A DNA stretch of 64,000 nt from Zerene cesonia (lineage: Eukaryota; Arthropoda; Insecta; Lepidoptera; Pieridae), in contig NC_052122.1 in the NCBI RefSeq assembly GCF_012273895.1, positions 2,108,001 through 2,172,000 on the forward strand. The letters run 5' to 3'. This document shows, piece after piece, positions 53,873 through 64,000 of the stretch (position 1 is the stretch's first letter; each line of letters begins with the position of its first letter). Under the pieces are notes generated by a model. That model did not search any database. It was not told where the DNA came from and saw only the letters and a list, made by a program, of their open reading frames with translations. The position numbers and the translations under genes are program-made.

Positions 53873-56044
53873 CGGCGCACTTGAAGATAATCCTGCAATG
53901 CGGCGAATTTTTTACCGTTACCTGTCTGTTTTGTGTTTGCGAAATGTTTTCTTGTAATTTGTGTTTCATATTGAGTCAATTCCACTCACTAAAGTTTCAA
54001 TGTTTCTGTGTTTTGTAAGGCGATGTGCATGTGTCATAAAAAAGTTTTCTGATATTTTGTATCATTATGTTTTTAAATGCTGTAGTGAATTCAATAAGGT
54101 TTTAGCTACTACGTTCTTAATGTAATGCTCAAACATACTGAGAATTGTTTTTATATAATTTTCACATACCTTTATTGTACTTAAAGTAGGTTATTTATTT
54201 CCTATAGAAACGACTACCCCTAGAAATCGAGAAACTAGAATTTGAAGTCACTATGATAGATTCATTGAAAAATAATGATATTCATATTTGGAGTAGTTGC
54301 TTGTAGCACGGCTTCGGAAATTCAGGTACACGAAAAACCACGTATGCAAATGTTAAATTTGGTTTTATTAGATGTCGCGATTTGAATGGATATCACAATT
54401 TCCAATATTATTTGATATTACTTGTTGGACATCCAAAAATCCATAAGAATATGCGTTTAAAATTGATATTGCTTTTTAATAAACGCCGTCGATGTGACTT
54501 ACTTCTGCGTGGGTATGTGTCTGAATTTCTGGACCCGGCTTTGTCGCGTGAAATTTCACAATAGACCTTCGTCTTATAAAAATTTCATGTAATTTATTCC
54601 ACTTGAATATCTACCTCTTTAGTAAAAACTCTTTGATCACAAAGGATCAAGGATCATCCATACAATTAAACAATCACAATAAATAATGGTGATGTAGATG
54701 ATAGACAGTTTTATTTCCGTACACTTCAAATAGTAGTGTGATTTTCACAAAACTATTGAAGTATTCTGAATGTATATAATTATCGAGGTGCAAATAAATT
54801 ACAAGTTATAACCTAATACTGTCAACAAATACATTATAGTGTGACTTAATATACTTTAATATAGTTTATTTTAAATATTAACTGTCCATAATAATCAATG
54901 TGTAATAAGATGCATTATTGCTAATTATGTTATCATGTTTCATTATAGTTTAATGGCATATGTTATTTATGGGTGTAGTAATTTCCTTAATGAATTAGTC
55001 GTACATTTAACGATTGATGTAATTATTAATTATTCATGTATAATTATGTGTTTGGAATTGATAATGTATCTTAATCGGATAATTGGACGTTGAAATTGAT
55101 TTTGAGAGAAGACGTGTTGTATTAATACAATAGGATATCTCGTACCGGTGTGCTTTCCACATAATGCGTGATATTTAATACGTGATCTTGATTGCGCCCC
55201 GGGTAACAAGCTCATCCATTTGTTCTCTCTACGGGTGCACTGTTTCCTTTTGTTATAATTAACCAAAATAATGATTGTGTAATAGAGGAGCCTATTATAT
55301 TCGATTAATAATATTCGCGTGAATGAACAAAATGTTTCGTTACAGTTATAAGATTATAACAAAATTACATTCGTATTTGTGGTTTTTCATGATACTCATA
55401 TAGTATCTATGGTTAATATAATTATATTGATAAGTCTTGTATAATACGGAACTGTCGGCGGTTAGTTAATGGAAGTGGCGCAATAACTTAAAAAAGAACT
55501 TACGGACCGGCAACTCGGTATAGACAATAGTGTCTATACACTGCATAGTTCATGCTCACACTATATAGAAAGACGCGGCTTGAGAATAACGCTAACGGTG
55601 TTTTAGTAGAAGATTTTCAGAATAACACATGCTGATTCATAGCGCGGTATGTGCGTATTAAAATTTCACTGTATTTTTTAAAATTATTATCATACACATA
55701 ATGGCAGCTCTTGCTGTTAAAACTACTACATTTTTACATAATTAAATCTTTATTGCAGTCCAGAATTTTATAATGGCTTAATAACCATAAAGAGCCGTGT
55801 TACCTGTACATTTTGACAATAAAGAGTCCGTTGTATAGAGATTCTCAAGGAGTCTTTCAGTGCCAAATGTAACCAATATAAATGTTCAATTAAATTGGAT
55901 GTTTCATATTGAAAAATTAAATAGTTACTATTTCAGATTTTACGTAGTCTATTATTTTCAAACACGTTACGAGTTTTGTTATATTCACTATCTATAATTT
56001 TTTTAATTTATCTCATTCTGTGTTTTCCAAACAACTTGTGTGTT
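53873..56044. other. Last intron, AT-rich
   Basis: No supported feature. A possible acceptor (tttattgcag, about 55758) has no convincing exon after it. Confidence 0.4.
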
Positions 56045-56204
56045 TTTTTTTTGATACATTTTTTTTTGTGGTGATTCTCGATGCTAGCCTGAAGGGCTAC
56101 TGCATCTTAGCACGGGCGCTGGTAGCGACACGCTCAAGGGCGTCCCCCCTTGTCGGGGACCGCGAACCTCGGCTTGGGCTGTCGCAGGAATTTTTTTTGA
56201 TACA
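56045..56204 (-). mobile_element. 132-bp retro-insertion with 14-bp target site duplication
   Basis: ttttttttgataca at 56045-56058 and 56191-56204 flanks a GC-rich insert (56059-56190). On the minus strand the insert starts ttcctgcgacagcccaagcc and ends in a poly(A) of nine. Composition (about 60% GC) contrasts sharply with the AT-rich flanks. This is a short or 5'-truncated retroposon. I associate the sequence with a lepidopteran repeat but cannot name the family. The 66-codon ORF crossing it is not a gene. Confidence 0.75.
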
Positions 56205-57714
56205 GTTGTTTACGAGTTAAATAGTACCAACCTTCGATAGGTCTTAGTAGTACAGAACTATCTAATTAAAATACAGTTGAGAAAAATATGTTTTTAATTA
56301 AGTTAAAGTAACGTTTCTCCGATGATTACGGTTCGAGACTGAATAGTTCTGCGTTTTGCATTCGTAAGTTTTCTCTTAGAAACTTGCCGATTGCCTATTA
56401 CTTATCACTGATGGATGTTGAAAGCTTTTTTTCCTTTCAAGTTTCCCTGGGGATGTTTGTAGGTTTTCTTTTAATGTAATTTTTAAATTGCAAAGATATT
56501 GCCTGAGCGAAAATCCGCAAACATAATTTTTATTAAAATGAATTTACATATTCCCAAGGCGCGCCGCAGAGGCGAGCACACAATATTTCCGTGTTAGATA
56601 TCCAGAATATTCTTGCTAATTAAAGTAATATGATCCCTGTACAATTTTTATTTGTAGAGGAAAGCTTTTGGGGCCAATTCCCTTTTGTTAGCTTAGCCTG
56701 TATTTTTGTATGCAACCGAATCCTTTAGAATCGCTTTTGACCCAAAATGAACGGACAGATTTAATTCAAACTTTGCACACATACCAAGGATCGGAGTACA
56801 ATACAAAAATTTCATGATTTTATGCTACTGTTTTCATTAGGATCGTTAAGATTAAATAAAATATATAGTATAAGAGTGAATAAATTTAGTTAGGAAATTC
56901 TAGGTCTAGCGAGGAAATTTAATTAATTCTATAATTAAAATGTGTTTTAACTATATTCATTATCAATACCAACACTCGTTAATACTACAAATAATGTTAT
57001 AGAACCAATGAAAAGGGAAACGTTGTATGTGTTTGACTACGCTGTGATTGGAATTCAATTTTCAATTAATTTGTAAGAGAAAAATATTTATTATTGTTAT
57101 AGACATGAAAGAAAAACTGTTGAATGTGGAATGAAATGAAAGTTAAAGTTAAAACCATATAATTTATAGTATTCGTTCGTACAATTTAGCATCGTGTCCG
57201 TTTAATTCTTTTCGGCTATTTGAAGCGCGACTTGTTTTTTCGGTGCGAAATAACATTTGTATTATTATTTTAATTAGACTTAGATCGACTTAATGGAGCT
57301 TAATTGGCTTGTGCCGTGGGCATACAGCAGTGATGTTCTATTAGCGCCCACGATCGCGTTTCTTTTTCAACAAACATTTATTATGAAGCTTGTTTACGTT
57401 CGGAAAAATACAAGAACTGAAAAATACAAGAATGGAAAAATACTTAATCTCCGATGAAAAGTGTTTTCTTTTTTGAAATATATTTTCTTCAAATCCTACT
57501 AATTGCACGAAAATAGAAATAATCACTTAAGCGCATTAAATCTGTTTTGCGAGATGGAAAATTATTATCTGATAAATTATTTTATACAAACTGAAGTTAT
57601 TTATCTTGGTAAACTATATTCTTACAAAGGCTTTTAAATATGTTATTATATATGGTATTGCTGCTAATGTAACATTAATTTAAAAACTTTATGAAGAATA
57701 GGATTGAATCCTTA
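56205..57714. other. Last intron, AT-rich
   Basis: No supported feature. Confidence 0.4.
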
Positions 57715-57910
57715 CATATATTATAAAGGCGAAAGTGTTATTTTTTTCTGTTTTATTTTTATTTCTTTTTCGTTGCAAATTAAATGTATGATATTAGCAG
57801 TCAGTAAGCTACAGAGTGACATAGATTTATTACCGTGGTGAAATGTATTATAACAATGGGAATTTCCTTTGAACACGTGGGCGAAGCCGCAGGCACAAAG
57901 CTGGTATGTA
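57715..57910 (+). repeat. RTE-like repeat, forward orientation
   Basis: Starts attataaaggcgaaagtgtt and ends gggcgaagccgcaggcacaa followed by agctggtatg. These are the terminal motifs of the family found reversed at 46.3 and 47.7 kb. The internal part is decayed. Confidence 0.55.
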
Positions 57911-60900
57911 ATATGTAGTTGCTTTATAAGAACTACATTATTATTACTTATAAAATATTATATTGTAATGATTTGGCCATTGCGCAGTGTAGCAATAACG
58001 TGAATGACTTTCCTCAGGATTATTTGAGTTTAATTTGACATAATATCATCCAGTATACTTTTAATTACATTATAGTTGGTGAATAGAAGGTAGTGGTGTT
58101 TATTATGAAACTATTATAATCAAGAGAATTATTTTTCTTCAACGTCAAGTCTTATAAGAAGAATAATAGTAATTTTAAGCATGAGAAGAGAAACGTCTGT
58201 AGCAATTACCTAGTAAGCTTCTCTGGATATTTTTCATTGTAAGCTATTTCAAATTATGTCGGATATGACTATTTCATAAATGCAAGTAGTGGGTATACGA
58301 CGTATTTTATAGAGACAAAGGGCTAAAAGTAAAAGTTATGCGTATGTACCTACAGAGCGCAATCTAGTGGATATTGTAAAGTTAGGTACAATAGTTAACT
58401 GCAAAATAAAGTACTACTGACGAATACGTTTCTTCGTACATATATATCTATCTTTGTAGTACCTCATATACTTTTAGACATATAGCTATATAATTTGAAT
58501 CTGAAAATGGCTTTGATGGAGATTCATGAAAATCAGTAAGTGGGCTGTTTCGTGGGCGATATAATTGATCTAACTTGGTAACATTTTTAGAAAATGCAAA
58601 AAAAATAACGAACACGTTTATCCGAGTGGGTGGCTTCTTTTTAAAGCTTCCCTTCACTTATTTACTAATTAATTAAAAAAAAACAACTGTGTATTAATGT
58701 AACAACGTTTATTTTAACTTGTATTTAGTATCTATTATCACTTTCCTAGAATATATCTAATATATACTACATATAAAACAGTAACACATATTTATACAGA
58801 TTTTATTTATTTTCATGAAAATGCATTTAAAGTAGAATATAATAATTTTTAAATTAAAACGAATGACACATACATGAAATCTTAATTTCATATAATTTCG
58901 AGCGTTGCGCGTACTTCACGATGACTCAATGATCAGATCATTGACCCCGGAAAAGTCAAAAGGTAGATGTTTGCTCAGAGTTTTTTTTTTTTAATTTATC
59001 CCGCATTTAAATCTGTATAATTTAATTTAAAACTACTATGAAATAAACGTGTTAATTAAAGTTTAAATCTCTTGAAATTAATTATCATGAATTTATGAAT
59101 ATAAATAACATAATGATGTGAAAATATGAGCCTTGAATATCTATGAAATTCTATATCAACGTCGTTAAGTATCAAGATACTGGTATAAGGAGCTCTTCTT
59201 CAGGTATTACAGACAAATCCTCTTTTCTATAATTCCACCTAGAGAACGTCTCCGCTCCTACAATAAATCTTATAGCTGCTTGATTTCGATATTACACAGA
59301 AATGTTTATTGTGCAATTTCTAATGAAATGTCTGCATCTTGTGATAAAAATTGCTTGTCTCAGTTATTCTCTACAACTTATGTAATTCACTTGTACGTTG
59401 CGCTCTCGCTGTGAAGAATTCCAAGGAAATTTAATATCTGTTCTTTAATAAATACATATATGTATTTAAGAGACATGCGTTTTATCGAATGTATGTTGTT
59501 GAATCGCGTTATATAAGTCGCGCGCAAGTGAGAGCCATACGAAAGAATTTGTATCAATAACGACTTTCGATTAGCCAGCATTGCGATGTTACACTAAGAA
59601 ATGATATAATTAAATGTGTAGTCTTTTCAATTGACTTTGATGGCGAAACGATCCAATTTATAAGCTGAACAAAAATCCAACGTGGGAAGTGTACGTACAA
59701 AATCGCTCAATATACCCACATAAATCGAGTTTCGGTTTGGAAGTTATTGCACGTTAAGCACGTTGAGTACTTAACGTCACTTTATCCGAGCCACAGCCCA
59801 CACCACAATCCCCACAATATAATTTTACGTTTCACACGAAATATGCATCGCACAACACGAAAATTAAATGCGACGCTATTCAGTCTGAGTGAAGTTAGTT
59901 AGTTCATTTAATTAGTTCTTACCACTTACAAGACCGGACAATTATATATCAATCTCGATATTCTGAACTGTTTTCTACTGTCAATTAAACTTCGTGGTAC
60001 CTTATATTAATCATGAGTTTGGAATTCAGTCTAAATAGAGGGGAACCAGTAACTCATATAGGAACGGCTTTCAAAATAAATGTATATTCTAATCGTAACA
60101 TTATGTTATTGTATTACATACAAATATTAATGTAATATTGGACTAGGTTATTTAACTTAAGGTTGTAGTGGTACGCAGGAATTGCGCTTGTTAAGAGTCT
60201 ACGTTTTTTTAGGTGCTAGCTTACATGCACGTAGGATGAAGACAGCAGAAGAGAGCAGTGTGGACCATATTAAGCTACAGCTTTAATATTTGAAACATAT
60301 TATCTATATTTTCTTAAGCAGCTCAATTACTAGATGCTTATTTTGAAATATAATATGAGGAGTGATAGTTCACTTAGATCGTTCAATAAGTTTCGTTTTA
60401 TTAATGAGTATCTGGATGACGTCTCTGTATATTTCGACATATTCTGGAAATCAATCCCGGCTAGTGCATTTTGTCAGCTTCGAGCTTCCTGAATACAGAA
60501 TTTCATTAAATTTGATACGTAATCCTCGTTCCTGCATCCAATAACTCGATTTTAATTAACTATAGTCCATAGGCTGTTAAGCTTATTGGACAGACACGTT
60601 AATTACAACTCTCTCGTTTGATGGGGCTGCTTTGTGCAATACAACTTTGAATGTTTGTAAGTGCATAGATATACGCTTCGCAATACAACGTGAGGACGGA
60701 TTCGCGGTTACACTTTGCGCTATCAACATATCATTTATTAGTCTAATCACAGCACAGTCAATACCAAGCATCACTGTTTCGTTGTTTTGAACGTACATTT
60801 ACGCTCGATGGACTTCCGATTAATATTAGCTGACCATGTATGAAAGTACCTAATCGTGATTTCCTGCCGCTTTGCAGGACGTGTTCCGATGTCCTAATCA

Positions 60901-61950
60901 ACGATCGCTTAGCTTGCTTCTACTCGAATAGTATCATATAGTTATGTAATTCTCATAACAGATTAAAAATTGATGCAAGATATAACATTTTTCTCAGTAA
61001 CATTTTCAAGATTAAACCGTGCCTGATTACGTATACTTTTATTTGCAATGATGGATCCTTCATACATATTATAAACATTATATATGTACGAGATTAGATT
61101 AGACCTTTGGTTATTTAGATTAAATTTGCTTCGTAGAAAACCTTTTCATCTGTCTGTAGTTGCAAACCAATTTTATTACTTTTGCAGTTCTCGTTTGCAA
61201 TATTCAACCATGAATACATCTTGCATTAATACATACTTCTGTAATCTTCTATCCTATTATGAATTATAGAAATACATATGCTCTTTATTTCAATAACAAT
61301 ATATAATTTAAAGGTATGCCGTTACACCTATATATTTTAATTATGCACAAAAACACGTTTAGCCAATAAGTAAATACTACCCACTACCATAATATGACAT
61401 GAACAATAAATATTTCAACATCCGATAATTTTGATTGAGGTCGAATCTCGACCACTTCGGGTCCACTAGTATGCTTAGATTGACTACAATGGCACGGATT
61501 GAGATATTTCTTGTAATAATTTATGAGTGTCTGCGCTGTACCTGTCAATATTCAGTGTTGAATATTTAACGCCTCTTTCTCTCCCATTAAATTAATATTA
61601 TCAATTAGATTTTCGGTAAATTATGACAGTTGAAATGAACGAAATATTATCCAGGATATTTGTAATTCTATCCGATATTTTAATATAGCGTGGGCGAACG
61701 CAATCTCGTTGTCGTCGAATCTATGCGCAGACAGGATTTTAGCTACAATTTACATTGCTAAAGTGCTTAATGCCTGGTTCAAGCCCTACTTATAATTCTG
61801 TTACAACGGCGTTGGTGCAGAATTTAGGCAGTATTGACAAACATTTATAGACTGAAAATAAAATATTACTAGTCTAGGAATGGGATTATTTTATATATTG
61901 TGTTAGCCCTTGTCATTCACAGCACAAGTACAAACTCGAAGATTTAGGTG
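57911..61950. other. Last intron, AT-rich
   Basis: No supported feature. Short ORFs (about 60-70 codons) are chance. Another acceptor/donor-like juxtaposition, TTCTTCAG/GTATTA near 59202, has a weak donor. Confidence 0.4.
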
Positions 61951-62030
61951 CAGAGTTGTGGCATCAAAGTCGGTTTGTTATAGATCAGTACGTAACTATC
62001 ACAGCCAGCTTTGATGAGCATGACTCCACT
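61951..62030 (+). ncRNA. mir-2: mir-2 precursor, first array member (mir-2a type)
   Basis: The 3' arm 61997-62019 starts UAUCACAGCC and continues AGCUUUGAUG, the miR-2a sequence. The 5' arm (catcaaagtcggtttgtta, from 61962) pairs with it. The family seed, AUCACAG at mature positions 2-8, is the one known to target pro-apoptotic and Notch-pathway mRNAs in flies. The 23-nt 3' arm is identical to that of the fourth member. It is transcribed with the host intron on the + strand. Confidence 0.95.
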
Positions 62031-62077
62031 TACAAACCGCACGAACGCATCGCAACACCGCCTCACCGCTACGTTTC

Positions 62078-62152
62078 TCGGGCCTAGCCTGTCAAAGCGC
62101 CTGTGAAATGTCTACGTCCTCATATCACAGCCACTTTGATGTGGTCGGTTTA
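62078..62152 (+). ncRNA. mir-13a: mir-13a-like precursor, second array member
   Basis: The 3' arm 62123-62145 starts UAUCACAGCC followed by ACUUUGAUGUGG. The 5' arm (gtcaaagcgcctgtgaaatg, from 62091) pairs with it. The single-nucleotide-shorter centre relative to miR-2 puts it in the mir-13 subgroup. The 3' end (UGUGG) is unlike the GAG endings of the other members. Same seed, AUCACAG. Confidence 0.92.
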
Positions 62153-62202
62153 CGGAGATCCATTTCGCTAATAAAGATCGAGGTAAGCGTTACACCGGAC
62201 AA

Positions 62203-62282
62203 TCCGTGGCCCATTCGTTAAAATGGTTGTGAAATGCTACACATTCATATCACAGCCACTTTTGACGAGTTGGGCTGCGAGT
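62203..62282 (+). ncRNA. mir-13b: mir-13b-like precursor, third array member
   Basis: The 3' arm 62248-62270 starts UAUCACAGCC followed by ACUUUUGACGAG. The 5' arm (cgttaaaatggttgtgaaat, from 62216) pairs with it. The UUUUGACGAG core is characteristic of miR-13b. Same seed as the rest of the array. Confidence 0.93.
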
Positions 62283-62322
62283 TAGAACAGCAAATGAAGA
62301 GGGACATCGTTTCGCGACTGGA

Positions 62323-62402
62323 AAGTGACGCGTGTGTCTCTCAAAGTGGCTGTTGTGTGCTTCCGTCCATATCACAGCCAGCTTTGATGAGCGACAAGCG
62401 TC
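62323..62402 (+). ncRNA. mir-2: mir-2 precursor, fourth array member (mir-2a type)
   Basis: The 3' arm 62370-62392 is identical over 23 nt to the first member, while the 5' arm (ctctcaaagtggctgttgtg, from 62338) and loop differ. The two loci therefore yield the same mature miRNA from different precursors, as in other insects with two mir-2a copies. Confidence 0.95.
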
Positions 62403-62444
62403 ATTGAACCGATGGACACGTATATGCTGCGTTTACGCGTTTGG

Positions 62445-62526
62445 GCGATGGGGAAGCTGACAAAGTGGTTGTGACATGCTGTACGAGTCTACATATCACA
62501 GCCAGCTTTGTTGACTTCTCTGCGGC
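62445..62526 (+). ncRNA. mir-2b: mir-2b-like precursor, fifth array member
   Basis: The 3' arm 62494-62516 starts UAUCACAGCC followed by AGCUUUGUUGAC. The 5' arm (gctgacaaagtggttgtgac, from 62456) pairs with it. The UUGAC 3' end distinguishes it from the two mir-2a-type members while the seed is kept. It is the last array member, about 360 bp before the 3' splice site of the host gene's last intron. Confidence 0.93.
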
Positions 62527-62886
62527 CGAATTACTACGGGCCTCGTATCTCTTAGCATTTGGAATTGTATCATTTGTATATTTGCTTCCTAAGGAAATTA
62601 AGATATGAGTGACTGAAAGCTGTATCACTGTAGGTACTGAAACATTATCAACTACAAGATTAAGTATAATCTTGTAGTTCATATTGCTTCGATGTTTTAA
62701 AAGTTGTATAATGTGTATGTTAATTTTTTCTTGTGTTACCGTTTAAGAAAGGCGTAATATATTGATGCTCTTTGGGTTTAACTATAATAATATATTAAAC
62801 CCTCAAGAAGGCATGTGTCCCTGCAGTGGGATTGTATGGGCTGATGATAATGATGATATTAACATAATTTCTTTTTCTTATTTCAG
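62527..62886. other. End of last intron, with a short hairpin
   Basis: AT-rich. aactacaagatta (62650-62662) and its exact reverse complement (62667-62679) form a 13-bp hairpin with a 4-nt loop. It is too short for a microRNA and shares nothing with the array. A polypyrimidine tract (tttctttttcttatttcag) ends at 62886. Confidence 0.5.
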
Positions 62887-62909
62887 ACGATGACACACCC
62901 TCAGTTTAA
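62887..62909 (+). CDS. Terminal coding exon G of the miRNA host gene
   Basis: The acceptor TTTTTCTTATTTCAG (62886) is followed by 23 nt that, entered in phase 1 from exon F, read D-D-D-T-P-S-V and then TAA at 62907-62909. An acidic C-terminus results. The model protein is about 119 residues (A+C+E+F+G), 95 without E, 98 or 74 when started in exon B. No family recognised. A good acceptor, a frame-compatible end and a nearby poly(A) signal together support the call. Confidence 0.6.
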
Positions 62910-63015
62910 AGAAAATGTTTTGGAAGATAAATTTTTTGGAGTCCTTATATTTTCAGAGCTTGTTTACAGGAACAATACAAATTATCGATAATAAAATTTT
63001 ATGACAATTTTTTTT
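62910..63015 (+). terminator. 3' UTR and poly(A) signal of the host gene
   Basis: AATAAA at 62990-62995 lies about 80 bp after the stop codon and is followed by a T-rich stretch (acaattttttttctttta), as expected for a cleavage and polyadenylation site near 63005-63015. That gives a short 3' UTR of about 100 nt. Confidence 0.5.
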
Positions 63016-64000
63016 CTTTTATTGCTTCCTTCACGATATTTCCTTGTTTCGCTATAACGTATTTACTAATCAATAAAATTGAGACATGATATTTTAACAA
63101 AGCATCAAAATTAGCCAGCACCGCAAAATATCTCATCTTTATATTAAATTATTATAAATTCGGAGCAGTAATGGCATTAACATTCACCAAATTTTTCTCA
63201 CAGACTTATTTCAGCTTTAGAATATGAAAATCTCACAACAATGTGCTTATCGAGAACAGAATACGTTTATTAGGTTTAACAAAATACGGTCTTACTCATA
63301 AAAAATAGCCTTTCGAAGGTGGGTGCTTTTCCACCAGACATGTGCTGTGCTACGTTGTTGTGGATGTATTTGATATCCCCCAATCGTATGCAATGGTTTC
63401 AACTGAGACATGATTTTTATATGGCAATATGCGTGCTATGGATGTATGCTTTAGATGCGTATCATGGATGGACGCGAGTGGTGTAGCTATGTGCAGAGCG
63501 GAGAGTTCTACATTAGGCCTGCGTTTAAAGTAAACATGCCAACGTAGAAGCAAAAATTTATTTACATCACACAATGCGCGAAGAACTCATAAAGAAAGAT
63601 GAATTCATATTTATTAGCAGCGCCGCATATTCATAGCACATCATACTCGCATCGCTATATAGCTTCGTATTAGTGAAAACGGACACATTTTTCAGCTTAG
63701 CTTTTACATCCTCACATCTGCATGGTGGAAAATAGCACCCTTTAGCATACTGCAGGTAATGTGTTTTGCTTATTTGACGTCTTTCAAATTTATCCATTAA
63801 CGATCTATATCTATAAGGTTTCCTTATAGTTTGTGTAAGTATCAAATTATGGCCATTACAAAGCAAATTTTCCCAAATATATGGAAAACTTGTCCACAGA
63901 CCTATTTATGAGCTAATTAATAATTAAAATAAATAAATTTATCAACAATAACATAAATAAAAAAATGGATGTGACAAAAATACTCTTTTTTCTCAATTAT
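63016..64000. other. Downstream intergenic stretch
   Basis: Two adjoining minus-strand ORFs (63350-63574, 74 codons; 63567-63866, 99 codons) lie here in slightly less AT-rich sequence. The longer starts MLCNGHNLILTQ and contains several Cys but no motif I recognise. No splice structure or poly(A) signal ties them to a gene, so they remain unsupported. Confidence 0.35.

Noticed and set aside
53724..54018. Overlapping ORFs of 81 and 93 codons on opposite strands
   Set aside because: They are shadows of the mir-71 hairpin and its flanks; no domain or splice structure supports them.
62401..62682. 93-codon minus-strand ORF
   Set aside because: Antisense to the fifth mir-2/13 hairpin and flanking intron. 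Openness is coincidental.

Overview
This is a 64 kb piece of an AT-rich, intron- and repeat-dominated insect genome, most likely a moth or butterfly. Two things point there. A mir-71 hairpin and a five-member mir-2/mir-13 array lie on the + strand, an arrangement known from arthropods and other protostomes. Many dispersed repeats also look like families I know from lepidopteran genomes, though I recognised those from memory and ran no search. No large intact protein-coding gene is present; almost all longer ORFs are chance ORFs, GC-rich promoter-like patches, retrotransposon remains or artefacts across runs of N.

Main result: reading splice sites by eye, I can build a small multi-exon + strand gene that hosts the microRNAs. 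Its candidate coding exons are A (32944-33033), alternative exon B (37565-37635), C (41375-41432), E (42032-42103), F (49307-49423) and terminal exon G (62887-62909, followed by a 3' UTR and AATAAA). Splice phases agree at every A-C-E-F-G junction, giving about 119 residues, or 95 if the 72-nt exon E is skipped. I do not recognise the protein. mir-71 (53.8 kb) and the mir-2/13 array (61.95-62.53 kb) both sit in its 13.5 kb last intron, and the array ends about 360 bp before the last 3' splice site. The 7.2 kb intron before exon F also holds a juxtaposed 3'/5' splice site resembling a recursive-splicing ratchet point.

Layout. 1-32 kb is AT-rich non-coding DNA with a 5'-truncated LINE tail (3.5-4.2 kb), a 96-bp retroposon with 16-bp target site duplications (2.65 kb), several GC-rich promoter-like patches (11.1, 14.3, 15.5, 22.2 kb), and a minus-strand R1-like LINE (17,984-21,641). 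That LINE sits in an older repeat copy, with a 16-bp duplication marking both junctions. 24-28 kb holds another copy of the older repeat, a foldback relative of the 2.65 kb retroposon, and a long (AT)n tract. 31.7-34.3 kb is the GC-richest region and probably the promoter of the host gene. 34-64 kb is mostly host-gene introns with decayed RTE-like repeats, one 132-bp retro-insertion at 56 kb, and the microRNAs.

Three runs of N (18011-19010, 25855-26133, 42199-43198) hide sequence. Two are exactly 1000 bp and are probably placeholders, so LINE ORF2 and possible host-gene exons could be missing.
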